Source: Umbelopsis ramanniana AG (taxonomy: Eukaryota; Mucoromycota; Umbelopsidomycetes; Umbelopsidales; Umbelopsidaceae). Taken from it: a stretch of 64,000 nucleotides of DNA. The notes beneath the pieces are model-generated. The model saw only the letters and a list, made by a program, of their open reading frames with translations. It was not told the DNA's origin and did no database searches. Of this stretch, positions 10,806-21,972 are shown one piece after another (position 1 is the first letter of the stretch; every line of letters begins with the position of its first letter). Where the stretch lies: assembly GCF_025399195.1 (NCBI RefSeq), contig NW_026252144.1:102416-166415 (forward strand). The letters run 5' to 3'. Position numbers and translations under genes: made by a program.

Positions 10806-13669
10806 ATGATGAAAGGACTCAAGGGAGTTGTACGTGTCGCTGTTAGGCATAGACCATTCTGGGCAATATGTCGTAACCTTGAATCATCGAACGATTTTTC
10901 TAAACCTCATTCTCCATGCACAGCTTTCAAGGTCGAAATCCTCTTCGACGCCATCGCAAGTCAATCCGCCAGCCGCTACCACGAGCAGTGATTCAAAGCA
11001 ACGCTCTACTGGCGTCCATTCACCCGCTCAACGACAAATCACTGAGCAACCTTCTAACAAGCCAACCCTACCCGCTATCTCAATAACCAATACACCTACT
11101 CCTGATCCGGTACGTTGACCGCACCCTTATTTAATTCAGCCACACTCATTGACAGATCAAATTTTTTTTAACCTATATTCCCTTCGTTTAGCCAACGCAT
11201 TCTCCTTCCTCAAAATCTCCTTCCCTTGGAAAGCCTAGCAACGATCCCATCAAAAATGCTTCTATCAACAGAATCAAGGCTACACCAAAGGATTCCATTC
11301 CGGCTAGTAAATCCCCGAGAAGGCAAAAAAGCTCGCGATTCTATTCTCAAGAAAATATAGAATTGGAGAAATTACCCAATTTCAATGGTAGGTTCGACAT
11401 TGGAGGTGAATACGTGTGATACATTGTCTCACCTCCCTTCTACAGAGGTTCCTACTCACCAACGCCATGAACTGTTTTTGAGAAAATTGATACAATGCCA
11501 GGTGGTGTTTGATTTCAACGATGCATCATCCCAACTCAAAGGAAAGGAGATTAAACGGCAGGCTTTGCAAGAAATGATAGACTACATTGTCACTACCAAA
11601 GGGGCTATTGTAGATCCGATTTATCCAGAGGCCATTCGAATGGTACGCTTTGTGTAAACTCACTTCATACCTGTCAACGGTACTAACATCACTAAACTTC
11701 TTTTTTATTCTAAAAGTTCTCAATCAATCTATTTCGCACCATCCCACCGCAGGTCAACCCTGTGGGCGATGCCTTTGATCCAGAGGAGGATGAACCTGTA
11801 CTTGAAATGGCATGGCCGCATCTACAGTTGGTGTATGAATTCTTTTTACGATTTGTGGAGTCACCAGATTTCAACACCAGCATTTCAAAGCGTTACATAG
11901 ATCAAAAGTTCATACTTCAGGTAGAGATCAGTGGGTGTAGGGTTTTTCCTAGACGTGCGTCATACTAAACCTCGAACATCCTTTAGCTCCTTGAACTGTT
12001 TGATAGCGAGGATCCTAGGGAGCGGGACTTCCTCAAAACCACGTTACATCGCATCTATGGAAAATTTCTCAATCTTCGTGCATTCATCAGAAGGTCCATC
12101 AACAACATCTTTTTTCAGTTTATCTACGAAACAGAGCGACATAATGGGATTGCCGAGTTGCTAGAAATCCTTGGAAGGTGAGCACTGGATGGAAATGCAT
12201 GGGATCATGCCCTTGAATTCTAAACCCTATACTGTCAATCCTTTACAGTATCATCAATGGATTTGCCCTACCTCTTAAGGAAGAGCATAAATCATTCCTG
12301 ACGAGAGTATTGATACCTTTGCATAAAGTCAAGTCATTGTCATTGTACCATCCGCAGCTGGCTTACTGCGTTGTGCAATTCTTAGAAAAGGATCAAGCCT
12401 TGACCGAGGAGGTATAGCATGAAACGGGGAGCTGTGACGCAAGTGAAATATTAGGTCGCTCAACTAGTTTTCTAATTGGCAGGTTGTCATGGGTCTGTTG
12501 CGGTATTGGCCAAAGATTAACAGCCCCAAAGAAGTCATGTTCCTTCATGAAATTGAAGAAATATTGGATTTAATCGAACCTAATGAGTTTCAAAAAGTGA
12601 TGAAGCCGCTCTTCCAACGATTAGCCCAATGTGTTTCTAGTTCACACTTCCAGGTAGGCCGCAGTCGGTTTCCGTGGTTACCAATGAAATTGACTAACCG
12701 TTTTTTGCTCCAGGTTGCAGAGCGTGCGCTGGCATTTTGGAACAACGAATATGTTGTCAATTTAATGGGGGATAATATCGATGTGATCATGCCCATCATG
12801 TTTCCTGCACTCTATGAGAATACAAAGACCCACTGGAACAGGTAAAATCATAAATTTTTCTTAGCTTAGCATTGGCCCGCGTGACGTAGTAACCTTTTTC
12901 AATTTGTCCTCCTGCAGAGCTATACATAGCTCCGTGTATAATGCTTTAAAGATATTTGCTGACATAAGTCCAAGACTGTACGATAGCTGTACACTCGAGT
13001 ATAATGAACGAGTTCAAAAGTGAGTCATCCATCCATGTTCTCCCCCCCCCCCCAAAAAAAATGTTGACTGACGCTTGGCTAGGTCACAAAAACAAAGAGA
13101 GGATCGAACCTTGTTTTGGAAAATGATAGAGTCAGATGCAAGAGAACAGCGAGGAAAACGCTTGTCAACGGAAATGCCTAAACCAGTGTCCGCCGGCTAC
13201 CATCAAGGGTTTACAAGAGGTAAGGTTTGAGGAAATGCCCTATTCTGGATGATCCGTCGGGCTGATGTGGTTTCGCTTACACAGACAGTGCAAACGGAAA
13301 TTCAAACGATGGCGTGCAATATAGAGAGGAGGGCAGCGACGGTCTAGACCAGGATATGGTGAGTTGAACACACAATTGGTCTATGTGGACGTAAGTAGTT
13401 ATTAATAGTTGGCTGGTAGCGCTCATTTGATACAGCTTCCAACCCTCACTTGCGTAGAAAATCCAGGATACCCATGGATGCATCGGTAAGCTGAGCTCAA
13501 TCAAGTAGGATGGGTTTCCCGATCCACACAAAAAACTTATACTCTGTAGGTCCTGAATGAACTTCAACACTACCAGAGCCCAGACGATAGATCTATGAGG
13601 GTCGATGTCACCACCCCACCTTCTCAAGACACATTCCAATCCCATACCCCCACTTCCTTTACAGGATAA
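10806..13669 (+). CDS. PP2A regulatory subunit B56 (Rts1/Par1 type)
   Basis: B56 subunits give the PP2A holoenzyme its substrate choice (cytokinesis, stress response, centromeric cohesion). Exon 1 is tiny: MMKGLKGV, then a 98-bp-scale intron, then [12 protein letters not shown]; the MKG-K-LSRSKS start is typical of fungal B56 and fixes the start at 10806. The core is nearly complete HEAT-like B56: [88 protein letters not shown] and [17 protein letters not shown]. About ten introns of 50-80 bp occur. The tail ([11 protein letters not shown], then [10 protein letters not shown]) follows once acceptor CTGGTAG near 13415 is used, and stops at 13669. Confidence 0.93.
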
Positions 13670-13906
13670 TTTCCCTCGATCCATGGCTCACCGCGCGCCT
13701 CTCTAGCCTGCATCGGCATGTTCTTTCTGCTCGATCAGCGCCTCCTCCGTCATTCAACTGCGCTTTCCCATACAGTGTAGTCATTCCCTTTCAAATCGCT
13801 GTAACCTATCTGTTTATCGCAATTCATCCTTTTTGCACTCTAGTAAAAAAGTAAACAGCACATACCAAAAAATATTATTCTATGTACATTGGGGGGTAAC
13901 TGTAAA

Positions 13907-14246
13907 CTATTGGTTCTTGGACACTTGTTTTTCAAGCTGATTCTGCTTGGCTTTGTACGAACTAGTCACCTCGTTGCGGTCTGGTGCCCGGAAAAAAATA
14001 TTCGATCCATGCACTTTGCGTTCATATACAGCCTGCGAGGTGTGAGTGGAAATAGAGTGTGGTTTTGCGGAACTGGGTATACTTACTGCTGAGGGCTTGA
14101 GAGACGACAATTCGCTTTGAATCACTGCGATTTCCTTCAACTAGTAAGAAAAAACAATGAGCTTACAGTTCTATGATGTAGCATACTGCCCGTATTGAAT
14201 TCACATGTCTACATGCCTGTGATTGTACTTTTTGTTGGGATGACAT
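13907..14246 (-). CDS. ASDURF-like prefoldin-type microprotein
   Basis: Three small exons encode about 69 aa. Exon 1 (14246-14217) reads MSSQQKVQSQ. Intron 1 (14216-14141, 76 bp) would use a GC donor, CAG|GCATGT, and a CTTACTAG acceptor. Exon 2 reads LKEIAVIQSELSSLKPSA. A second intron with donor GTAAGTATACC and acceptor CTCGCAG leads to AVYERKVHGSNIFFRAPDRN, ending KNQ at 13907. The pattern LS-LK...VY-R...SNIFF-A-R-E, followed by a coiled coil, resembles human ASDURF, the upstream-ORF product of ASNSD1 and a prefoldin-like PAQosome subunit (family features recalled, not searched). Its size and alpha-helical coiled coil fit a beta-type prefoldin. The GC-AG intron is a prediction; without it the first exon runs into a stop. 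A convergent neighbour is the B56 gene. Confidence 0.65.
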
Positions 14247-14574
14247 TATTATGAACGGCAGGATAAAAGAAAATTGAGAGAGCCGGAGTTTGCAGTGTTG
14301 AACATTTTTTTGTTCAGAGCACTGCTTTCTTTCCTGGTCACCTGTAAGTTGATGAGAGGACAGGCACATTAAGGCACGCGGGATGGATTGAAATGAAGAA
14401 CAGCCAGCATACTATGGGCCATAGCTGCTGTCATAGCATGTCAAGAACACGAAGTCAAAAAAAGAATAGCACACAGTGATTGTTGTAGGCTGGGTGACTG
14501 CTCCCTGGGCAAGGCGCGAAAAGAAAAATCAACTCCTGGAATGTGGGCAGCCTTTTATCAGTCTGGACACCGAA
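14247..14574. promoter_or_regulatory. Divergent promoter between ASDURF-like gene and acidic repeat protein
   Basis: About 328 bp separates two start codons pointing away from each other, so both promoters must lie here. No clear TATA box is visible on either strand near the starts. No other gene seen. Confidence 0.4.
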
Positions 14575-16176
14575 ATGGCAACCGGTCGCAATCGCCTAGC
14601 CGCTCTCACTGGCGACGACACGTTCCAGTTTACATTCAGTGTACCAGTTCCCAAGTTCCAACCACCAACGTACCAGCGGTCAGAAAAGCCTGAGCCATCG
14701 TCTGATAATTCTACACCAGATTCCAGCTGCTCTCAGCTTTTGTTTTCGCTCATTCCAGAAAGCCATGACGGCGATGGAAGTGACGAAAGCGAGATCGCGG
14801 ACGAAGAAAAGGGTCAAGAGGAGGACGACCGTGCCCATCATGAATCGCATGCCAAGGAATCACCAGAGGAATTAATGACAACAGCTGCTCATCCCCCCAA
14901 AGCTTCTTCTGGACAAGTCGTCGTTCGCAGGTTGAGAACACGAAGCGTTATTGTATCCGACGATGCCGCACAAAAACCCTCCAGAAAGACAACCGCCAAA
15001 CGTAAGCCTATTCAGCGTAAACGCAAAGCAGACCCGAACGACGAAAATAGCCATCAGCATCTTTCAAACGCACCAACGACGGACGAGGATGACGTTCATG
15101 CAGCTGCTAAAGACGAAGACAAGGTGATTATTTTTTCTTCTTCTTTTTGTGAAAGTGCATTGTAGCCTCTTACTCAGACGCTATATAGGCCCCACCGACC
15201 AAGGTTCGACGATCTTGGAAATCGAGATACACAGATGAGTCGTCTGAGAGAGTAGGCTTGAAAGAAACAAACGACCGATACTCTTTTACCAAAGGCGCTT
15301 TGGCTGCTGCATCAGAGGTAAGCGAGCTTTGTGTAATTGTAGATTAGGGTGGAGCATTTGCTGATGGTTCTTGCTAGATCAAGCAAGATCACCATGACGA
15401 CCATAGCTATTCAACTGAAAACTCGCTTCTTGAGATGTCACACCATGAACACTCACGTCTTGAAATCTCACAACTTGAAGACTCCGGCATTGAGAACTCT
15501 CTTGAGATATCTCAACTGGAAGAGTCCAAAATCGAAACCTCCCACCTTGCGGACTCGCATCTTGAATTTCGAAGTGGATATGACTATTTCGTCGGTGTCA
15601 GCGAGGAAGAAAACGATGATTACGGCTATCATGGGTCGGATGAACATGAAGGCAGTGGAGTAGGACATATTTTGGATGCTTCGGATGCACTGAAGTTGAT
15701 CAAGCAGCGACGCCAGGAAAGGCTGTCTAAAACCACAAACCCACCACCCCAAGTTGACAGTTGTGAATCCTTACCGCCCTCCAGCCTCCCTCCAGCCAAA
15801 GCTGAAAGAATGGTCCCCACGTCCAAATCAGAAGACTTTTGTTATGTTGATTCTGACTGTGAAGAACCACCGCCTCCGGACGCGCGAAACGACGAGGATG
15901 GACGTAAACTTGTCTATGTATTGTAAGTAGTTGAAACAGTGTCTTTTTGAGCGAATGTGAATGTCTAATTTGATTTTTTTTTTTTGCAGCCGCGGGCAAC
16001 GCTATTTCACAGATGTCGACCTGACGGAAATCCCTTGGGCGGCGGCAGATAGCGAGGATGAAGATGACTTACAACAAATCCGGTTTAAGCCTAGGGTTCT
16101 TTGGCCTGATCATCCAGAGGACGCCAATAGTCGAATCAAGCTAAGAGATACCCCCGTGAACTCCAGGTTATTGTAA
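14575..16176 (+). CDS. Acidic, Ser-rich protein with tandem five-residue repeats, function unknown
   Basis: I do not recognise this gene. The start is taken as MATGRNRLAALTGDDTFQFT at 14575, 33 codons inside the ORF that opens at 14476; the upstream leader is poorly coding. Exons join at GAC AAG|GTGATT ... TATATAG|GCC, GCA TCA GAG|GTAAGC ... TTGCTAG|ATC, and a final exon after CTTTTTTTTTGCAG. The N-terminal half has acidic stretches and a basic, NLS-like patch (KPSRKTTAKRKPIQRKRK). The centre (15423-15569) is a run of about ten units of the form S-x-L/I-E-x, such as SRLEI SQLED SGIEN. The C-terminal exon is conserved-looking: FTDVDLTEIPWAAADSEDE, then FKPRVLWPDHPED. A nuclear role is inference. 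It is divergently arranged with the ASDURF-like gene (about 330 bp between starts). Confidence 0.7.
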
Positions 16177-16540
16177 AATATGTATATATCATCCTCCGTC
16201 AATGTCTGGCTCGCTCGCTCGATTGACAACGTTGTATTCCCCCTTGCTCTGCACTTTCTAGTACTTCTTCGTTATTTCCCCCCCCCCACCCAATTCACAC
16301 ACCTTACCATGACGCTTAGTCCATTGACTATGTTGTCTTTTTTGCTCCTTCTTGATCTATCACACTTGATTTGCATTAAACATTTGAAAAAAATAGGAAT
16401 GTAGTGGGCAAAATGGCAATGTGTTTATTGATTGGCACTAATACATTAAATCGTACACGTTATACTGTATAAGGCGGTCAGATCGGCTAGGACACTGCGT
16501 CAAGGACCAACGCAGGTTATATATAGTTGGGAGGGCAGAA
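16177..16540. other. Convergent 3' flanks
   Basis: Shared 3' UTR space between the acidic repeat protein (plus) and the mucin gene (minus). It holds a C-run at 16280-16288 and T-rich tracts. No gene seen. Confidence 0.4.
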
Positions 16541-19192
16541 TTACCACTGAGGAGTGAATCCCAAGGAATTTTCATTCATGATGGGGGCCGAGATACTGTG
16601 AGCAAACATGGCATTTTGTCTCGCAGCTTCGTCTGCTTGCCTAGCCTTGCGACGTCGGTAAGCGCGCACAGCGACCACCGTCATGCCGGCGTAGAGGACT
16701 GTAGCGCCACCCACCGAGCAACCGATGATCACGGCACGGGAAGGTCCGCCGCTGGTGGTTGTATTAGCGTTGGCTGCGCCCACGGTCAAGCCATTAGGAT
16801 CCGTAACAGTGTTGCCGCTGGAGGTAGCTACAATGGAGAAAAAAGAATCAGACAATGCATCAAAAGCATGTCATGCATGCGCCATTGCTAACTTACTGTC
16901 AGTGTTGTTGGTAAGTGGGTAAGTGGTGTCTAAAAGGGTAGCCAGCTGGCCGTTGTTGATGGAGTACAAGCTGCTGGTTGGGTCACGAATGGCCAATTGA
17001 AGATCACTGACTTGGTCACTGGGGATAGACAGGGTCGTGACAATACCACCGACGGTTGAACGACGAGCTTTTCGTCGTGTAGAGCCAACACCGCCGGCAC
17101 TGATAATGGACACTACAATGATTTGATCAGGTGTCAGATCCACCGCACTGGAAATAAGAAGCGGGATAGCCTGGACGAACTGAGCAGTCAACAGAGGGTC
17201 AGCCACCATTTGAACGTAGGAGAGCGAGTTGAACTTGAGCGCAACCGGAGTATTTCCATCTGTAAAAGGCGGGTTAATAACTTGCCTATCTTGCCGCTGC
17301 TGACATAAAATGCATGGTCTGTACCTGGAATAATGGCTCCAGCGTTGGGAGCAATGACAGCCGGCACATCTTGAGAACTGTTATCGACGGTACCGGTTGT
17401 AGTGGGGGCGGCGGCAGAAACATCGGTCGTACTGGGGATCAAACTCTCCGTGGCAACGCTGAAACTAGGAGGAAGCCATGAGAGAGTTTGGTAGTGGTAG
17501 GTCGATGATGGGGTCAGAATCACAGAGGGCGTTTGCACAACCACGTTCGATGTTGTAGTGACTGCATCCGAAGTTGTTGTAGGCAAGGCACTATGAACAA
17601 ATGAAAAGAAATAATGGTTAATTAAGGTCAATGCTGGGGATACTATTATATAAATACTATCTCGTACTCGGTGGTGGTCAAGACAGCTGTCTCGGTGGCA
17701 GTGGTAGACTCTGGAGCCTCGGTAGTCGTCATCTCAGGAGTAGTTGTGGGCGTTACGGGATCTACAGTGGTGGTCTCGGTCGCAGACTCGGTGGTGGACG
17801 AAGCCTCGGTTTCTGTGGTCGTGGTTGCGGCATCAGTAGTAGTGGCAGTAGTTTGGTCTTCCGTCGATGTGGTAGTAGCTGAATCACTGGTAGTAGTAGC
17901 TGCATCACTGGTAGTAGTAGCTGAATCACTGGTGGTAGTAGCTGCGTCAGTGGTGGTAGTATCTGCGTCAGTGGTGGTAGTAGCTTTGTCAGTGGTAGTA
18001 GTAGCTGTATCAGTGATGGTAGTAGCTGCGTCAGTGGTGGTAGTAGCTGCATCAGTGGTAGTGGTAGTAGCTGTATCAGTGGTTGTAGTAGCTTTGTCAG
18101 TGGTAGTAGTAGCTGCGTCAGTGGTGGTAGTAGCTGTATCAGTGGTGGTAGTAGCTGTATCAGTGGTGGTAGTAGCTGTATCAGTGGTGGTAGTAGCTGC
18201 ATCAGTTGTAGCAGTAGCTGATTTACTGGTGGTAGTAGCTGCATCAGTGGTGGTGGTGGTGGTAGCATCAGCAGTACTAGTAGTAGTAGTAGTAGTAGTA
18301 GTAGGATCAACTGTACTAGTAGTAGTGGTGGTCTCAGCATCCGTTGTGGTAGACGCTGTGGTGGACTTTGTGTCAGTGGTGGTGGTGGTAGTGGTGGTGC
18401 TATCATCTGTGGTGGTAGCAGTAGTAGTAGTAGACTTGTCCTCCGTGGTGGCAGTGGTAGCCTTATCATCCTCTGAAGATGCAGTAGTGGCCTTTGCATC
18501 ATCAGTGGTGGCTGCCTTGGTATCATCTGAAGATGTAGTAGTGGCCTTTACATCATCAGTGGTAGTGCTATCATGAGCAGTGGTGGTAGCATCCGATTTG
18601 TTGTCAGTAGTGGCTGCCTTGTCATCGTCTGAAGATATAGTAGTAGCCTTTGCATCATCAGTGGTAGTGCTATCATGAGCAGTGGTGGTAGCATCCGATT
18701 TGTTGTCAGTAGTGGCTGCCTTGTCATCATCTGTGGTAGTAGTGGACTTGTCGGCATCGGTGGTGGTGGTAGGGTGGTCAGAAGTTGTGGTATGGGTCAC
18801 TTCGTCGGTGGCGGTAGTAATATCGGCTTCAAGCTTTTGAATGGCTTTGGTATGGTATGCGGCTGCTGTCGAAATTACAACAGTGGCCTCGGTTTTTTTG
18901 GCAGTCAGCGTCACTACATGTGAAGAGTGTAAAGTGCTAGTATGCTTTTTGCTGAGGGTGATTTTGCTGGTGGTGGTTTTGCTGCCGGTGGTGGTATGGC
19001 TGAGGTGGGATACAGTTGTCTCTCCTCGCTATGAAAATGAAGGTTTTCAACAAGGTGCTCTACTATAAAAACACGCATCCGTGGAGTACCAATGTTTACC
19101 TTAAGCAAGCCGTCTGCGGCATAGGCCTGAGGGCTAATGAAAGCCAACAGCAAGCAAACAAAAAAGAATGGAATGAAGTGTACTTTAGTCAT
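16541..19192 (-). CDS. Msb2-like signalling mucin, single-pass plasma membrane protein
   Basis: The start at 19192 gives a signal peptide (KVHFIPFFFVCLLLAFISPQ, cleavage after AYA). A long Thr/Ser/Asp mucin domain follows, with ~15 copies of a 7-residue unit (TTTTDAA/TTTTDTA), surely O-mannosylated. Next comes a folded extracellular part: ALKFNSLSYVQMVADPLLT, then VDLTPDQIIVVSIISAGG, ITTLSIPSDQVSDLQLAIRD and LYSINNGQLATLLDTTYPL. This pattern (SY-fi-----a--if--lp ... YIPSDLVD-L--li--p-S-LY) matches the Msb2 conserved region above the membrane. One TM helix follows (VIIGCSVGGATVLYAGMTVV) with a basic stop-transfer RAYRRRKARQ and a short tail ending at 16541. Msb2 proteins sit upstream of Cdc42/MAPK pathways for filamentation and surface sensing; that role is inferred by family. 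Five or six exons. Confidence 0.75.
17880..18300. repeat. 21-bp coding minisatellite in the mucin domain
   Basis: Repeats of a roughly 21-bp unit, read on the minus strand as ACTACTACCACTGATGCAGCT and relatives, encode TTTTD[A/T/K]A. The units are imperfect, with TTTSD variants toward the 3' coding end, and are followed by ACC/GAT-type trinucleotide runs to about 18300. Such arrays commonly vary in copy number between strains. Confidence 0.8.
18551..18728. repeat. 102-bp direct duplication in the mucin domain
   Basis: The stretch at 18551-18626 recurs almost unchanged at 18653-18728, offset by 102 bp, that is 34 codons, so the frame is kept. The shared core reads (minus strand) KAATTDNKSDATTTAHDSTT. 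It looks like a recent in-frame segment duplication. Confidence 0.85.
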
Positions 19193-20004
19193 CCGATCCT
19201 CTGGATCAATGTCGAGATAACTGCATACGGCGACGGGAAAGGAGAGGTGCTGGTTCGGCTTCGATAAAAGAACGAAGGTGAAGAGGGAGTCGAGATGACG
19301 CGAAACCGAGAAAGAAGTTTTTGCAAGAAAGAAAAAGAGAGAATCTTAAGCAAAAGTCGTTTGTTGCCGGAATTCATCATGGTCTTCGTGCCACCTTGGC
19401 TTACAAGCCTGGACTCTATTTTTTTTGAATGCTTGAGAGGGGGGCCGATTGCTATATTGGGCAGCAGTTCAAGAAAAATGGCTTGCTGGCTTTATAAGCG
19501 GATGAATTTACACACTTCTTTAACGAACAACGTCAAGATATTAGCTTCATTGGTAAGCTCACGCTTTGACAAGCATTTTGAATGAATTTTCTATTACAGG
19601 CTACGTTGGTTGTAACTATTCAGCCTAGTCTAGTTATATTAACGTCTAGTAAGCTGTAATCGGACTTGGTCTAGTACGACTGTACAGAGCACGAGGAGGC
19701 GCTTCTTGAGAAACCGTTGCACAAGAGTCTTTTCAACAGCGAATCGCCGCTCAAGCAGAGGGTTGTGCCAGGCTCTGCTTCCAATGCTCTACCCAGTTTG
19801 CAGCTTGCTCTGCTCCGATCTACCGTTTTTGCACACAAAATAATACTTTAATATATATTTCTGGTTCACTATTTATGATCGGCAGTTTGTCAATTAAACT
19901 CCACATGGTTAACACGATTGGGAAGCATTTAACACGCTTTGAGTAAAATTACTATGGCATAATTTGCTGCAATATTCCTGAGTTTTTTTTTTTGCTTTCT
20001 GTCT
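19193..20004. other. Intergenic, mucin promoter and SR-gene 3' flank
   Basis: No coding gene supported. The left portion is the mucin gene promoter and 5' UTR. The stretch 19620-19690 carries several CTAG-containing motifs (GTCTAGTA, CTAGTCTAG). A T/A-rich area near 19840-19990 adjoins the SR gene stop. Short ORFs at 19295-19585 lack recognisable features. Confidence 0.4.
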
Positions 20005-21550
20005 TTACTCTTCGCTATCTCTACGTTCTGAACGTCTGCTGTTGCTGTCACGATCTCTTCTTGAAGAACGACGGTCATCCTCTTGTGAGTCAGAGCGACG
20101 TCGTCTGGTATCCTTTGAAGAAGATTTCTCATCGCGACGACGGTCTCTGGGAGAGCGTGAGCGGTATCGGTTACGAGGAGGAGTGCGGCTGCGGGAGCGG
20201 GAACGAACAGTAGATCGACGCTTTAAAATTTATATGAGATAATAATTTAGCATAAACAATCAGGGGAACCCATCCAATTGCACTGTTTAGAAAATTAATG
20301 TTTGCCTACCTCACGAACCGTCACGCGGGATCCTTTGAGATCAACGCCATCAAGCTCTTTGAGAGCATTCTTCATGCTGTCATAAGAAGAGAACTCCACA
20401 ATGCTAAAAATGAAACGATGTCAATGCTGTTATCATACATGCATTTTTCATGGCCCCCACTCACCCTTCACCATCACGGTCACGGCGGACATCAGCGTAA
20501 GAAACCTCTCCAGCCTTGCGCATAAAGTCCTTGAGATCCTGAGTATGCCCAGAGACAAAATAAAGTAGGAGAGGGAAAGGAATGATGAGAATACGGGAGA
20601 TAGACAATGCATGAATGAAGAGCTTGAAGTGAATCCAGAAAAGTTGAAAGAAAACGGTTGCTTCAGTTGAACGTGAATATCGATTCGCTTTGTCTCTCAT
20701 GTTGGCGCTCTTCTGTCCAATATCCTTATTTTCCAACGCACGCGATAGTGTCAATGGAAGCATAAGGAGTTCACCCCAAGGGCAGGGCAGGGCGACCAAG
20801 GTCGATCACTTGTCATATATGTGCAGCCAGCCGGTCAAAAACAAAAACAAGTATGCACACAGAGGTTTTTCGATCATCGTCGCGTAGTCGATATCATCCT
20901 CTCAAGTAACAGGCAATAGCAAAGAACCAAGATGAGTTTTAGAGGAGAGACCGCATACCTGCCAGCTAGTACCAACAGCAAGATTCTCCACAATGACACC
21001 GTAGCGGGGACTGAAATAAGAAAAGACAGAGCCAATGTTATTTCACAGCTCACTACATCCGACAACATGAACATCCACTTACCCATTATCGTTTCTACGA
21101 GGGCGGCGATCGTCACGGCGACCACGATCATCACGTCTATCGCGTCCGTCACGACCTCCATCACGGCCACCATCACGGCCGCCGTCACGACCTCCTTCAC
21201 GTCGAGTCCCTTTGGCAAGTTCAACAACAATTCTGAAAGGAACAATTAGGGGCCAGTTAGTCAACCGTAACGCCTATAGAAACAAGGGTACCTGATACGC
21301 GATACGCACTCCCACAACGTTTCGCAAATGCCAGTTTCTATTCAATGTCTCACCGTTCACCCAAAAGTTCCTTGCCGTTGAAGTTAGTAACAGCTTCTTC
21401 AGCAGACTGGTTATCTTCGAACTCTACGAATCCAAAGCCATTCTTGAGATTGACATCACGGATCTGTCCTGAACCTGTAAACAAGTCTTCGACATCGCGT
21501 TTTTGAGCATCTCTGCTGAGACGGCCAATGTAGATTCTGTTGGATGCCAT
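20005..21550 (-). CDS. SR splicing factor with two RRMs (Srp2/SRSF4-6 type)
   Basis: SR proteins bind exonic enhancers and recruit the spliceosome. The start at 21550 gives RRM1: RIYIGRLSRDAQKRDVEDLF (RNP2), then NGFGFVEFED (RNP1). The linker is Gly-Arg-Asp repeats (GGRD four times, then RDRRDDRGRRDDRRPRR). RRM2 is the pseudo-RRM kind: YGVIVENLAVGTSWQDLKDF, with the SWQDLKD signature, then GIVEFSSYDSMKNALKELDG. The C-terminus is an RS domain (RSTVRSRSRSRTPPRNRYRS) ending SERRDSEE at 20005. About six exons; the intron between GTSWQ and DLKDF is longer than usual, roughly 390 bp, and carries no gene that I can support. It is divergent from the CCHC gene. Confidence 0.92.
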
Positions 21551-21972
21551 GAGAAATAGGAAAAGGAGCAGAGAAAAAAGCTTGGGGACAAGGGAATTTT
21601 CTTGGGCGCGCGCCGAAAATAAAGTGGAAAAAAAAACTAAGCTTGAGGCTCCGCCGCTCACTGACCAACAGCGAAATATCTTCTCTGCCCACAGAAAAAC
21701 CTCGCATAATTTCACTTTACTGAAAGTTCACTGGGAAGAACGTGTTGAAATGCTCTGCTCCAATGCGCTATCTACTTTTTACGTCCATCCCATGGTCAGA
21801 TTCCCTTTTTTCATTTTTGCATTTTTTTCACCCGTTGAACCAATCACAGCCACCACCCTCGGTCACTCTGGGACTGTCATTTCACTTTCCTCTCGAAATT
21901 TTGAAATGACAAAAAGTTTTTGAAACTGGATCAAGCGAAACTTTCCCCCCCTTTGATCTATCCATCACAAAA
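21551..21972. promoter_or_regulatory. Divergent promoter, SR factor / CCHC protein
   Basis: Start codons lie 422 bp apart and point outward. The stretch is T-rich near the centre (21776-21830) with no unmistakable TATA. Both flanking genes are RNA-binding, so co-regulation is conceivable but not shown by sequence. Confidence 0.4.

Noticed and set aside
17671-18576. Plus-strand 301-aa Val/Ser repeat ORF
   Set aside because: Antisense shadow of the Thr-rich mucin repeat.
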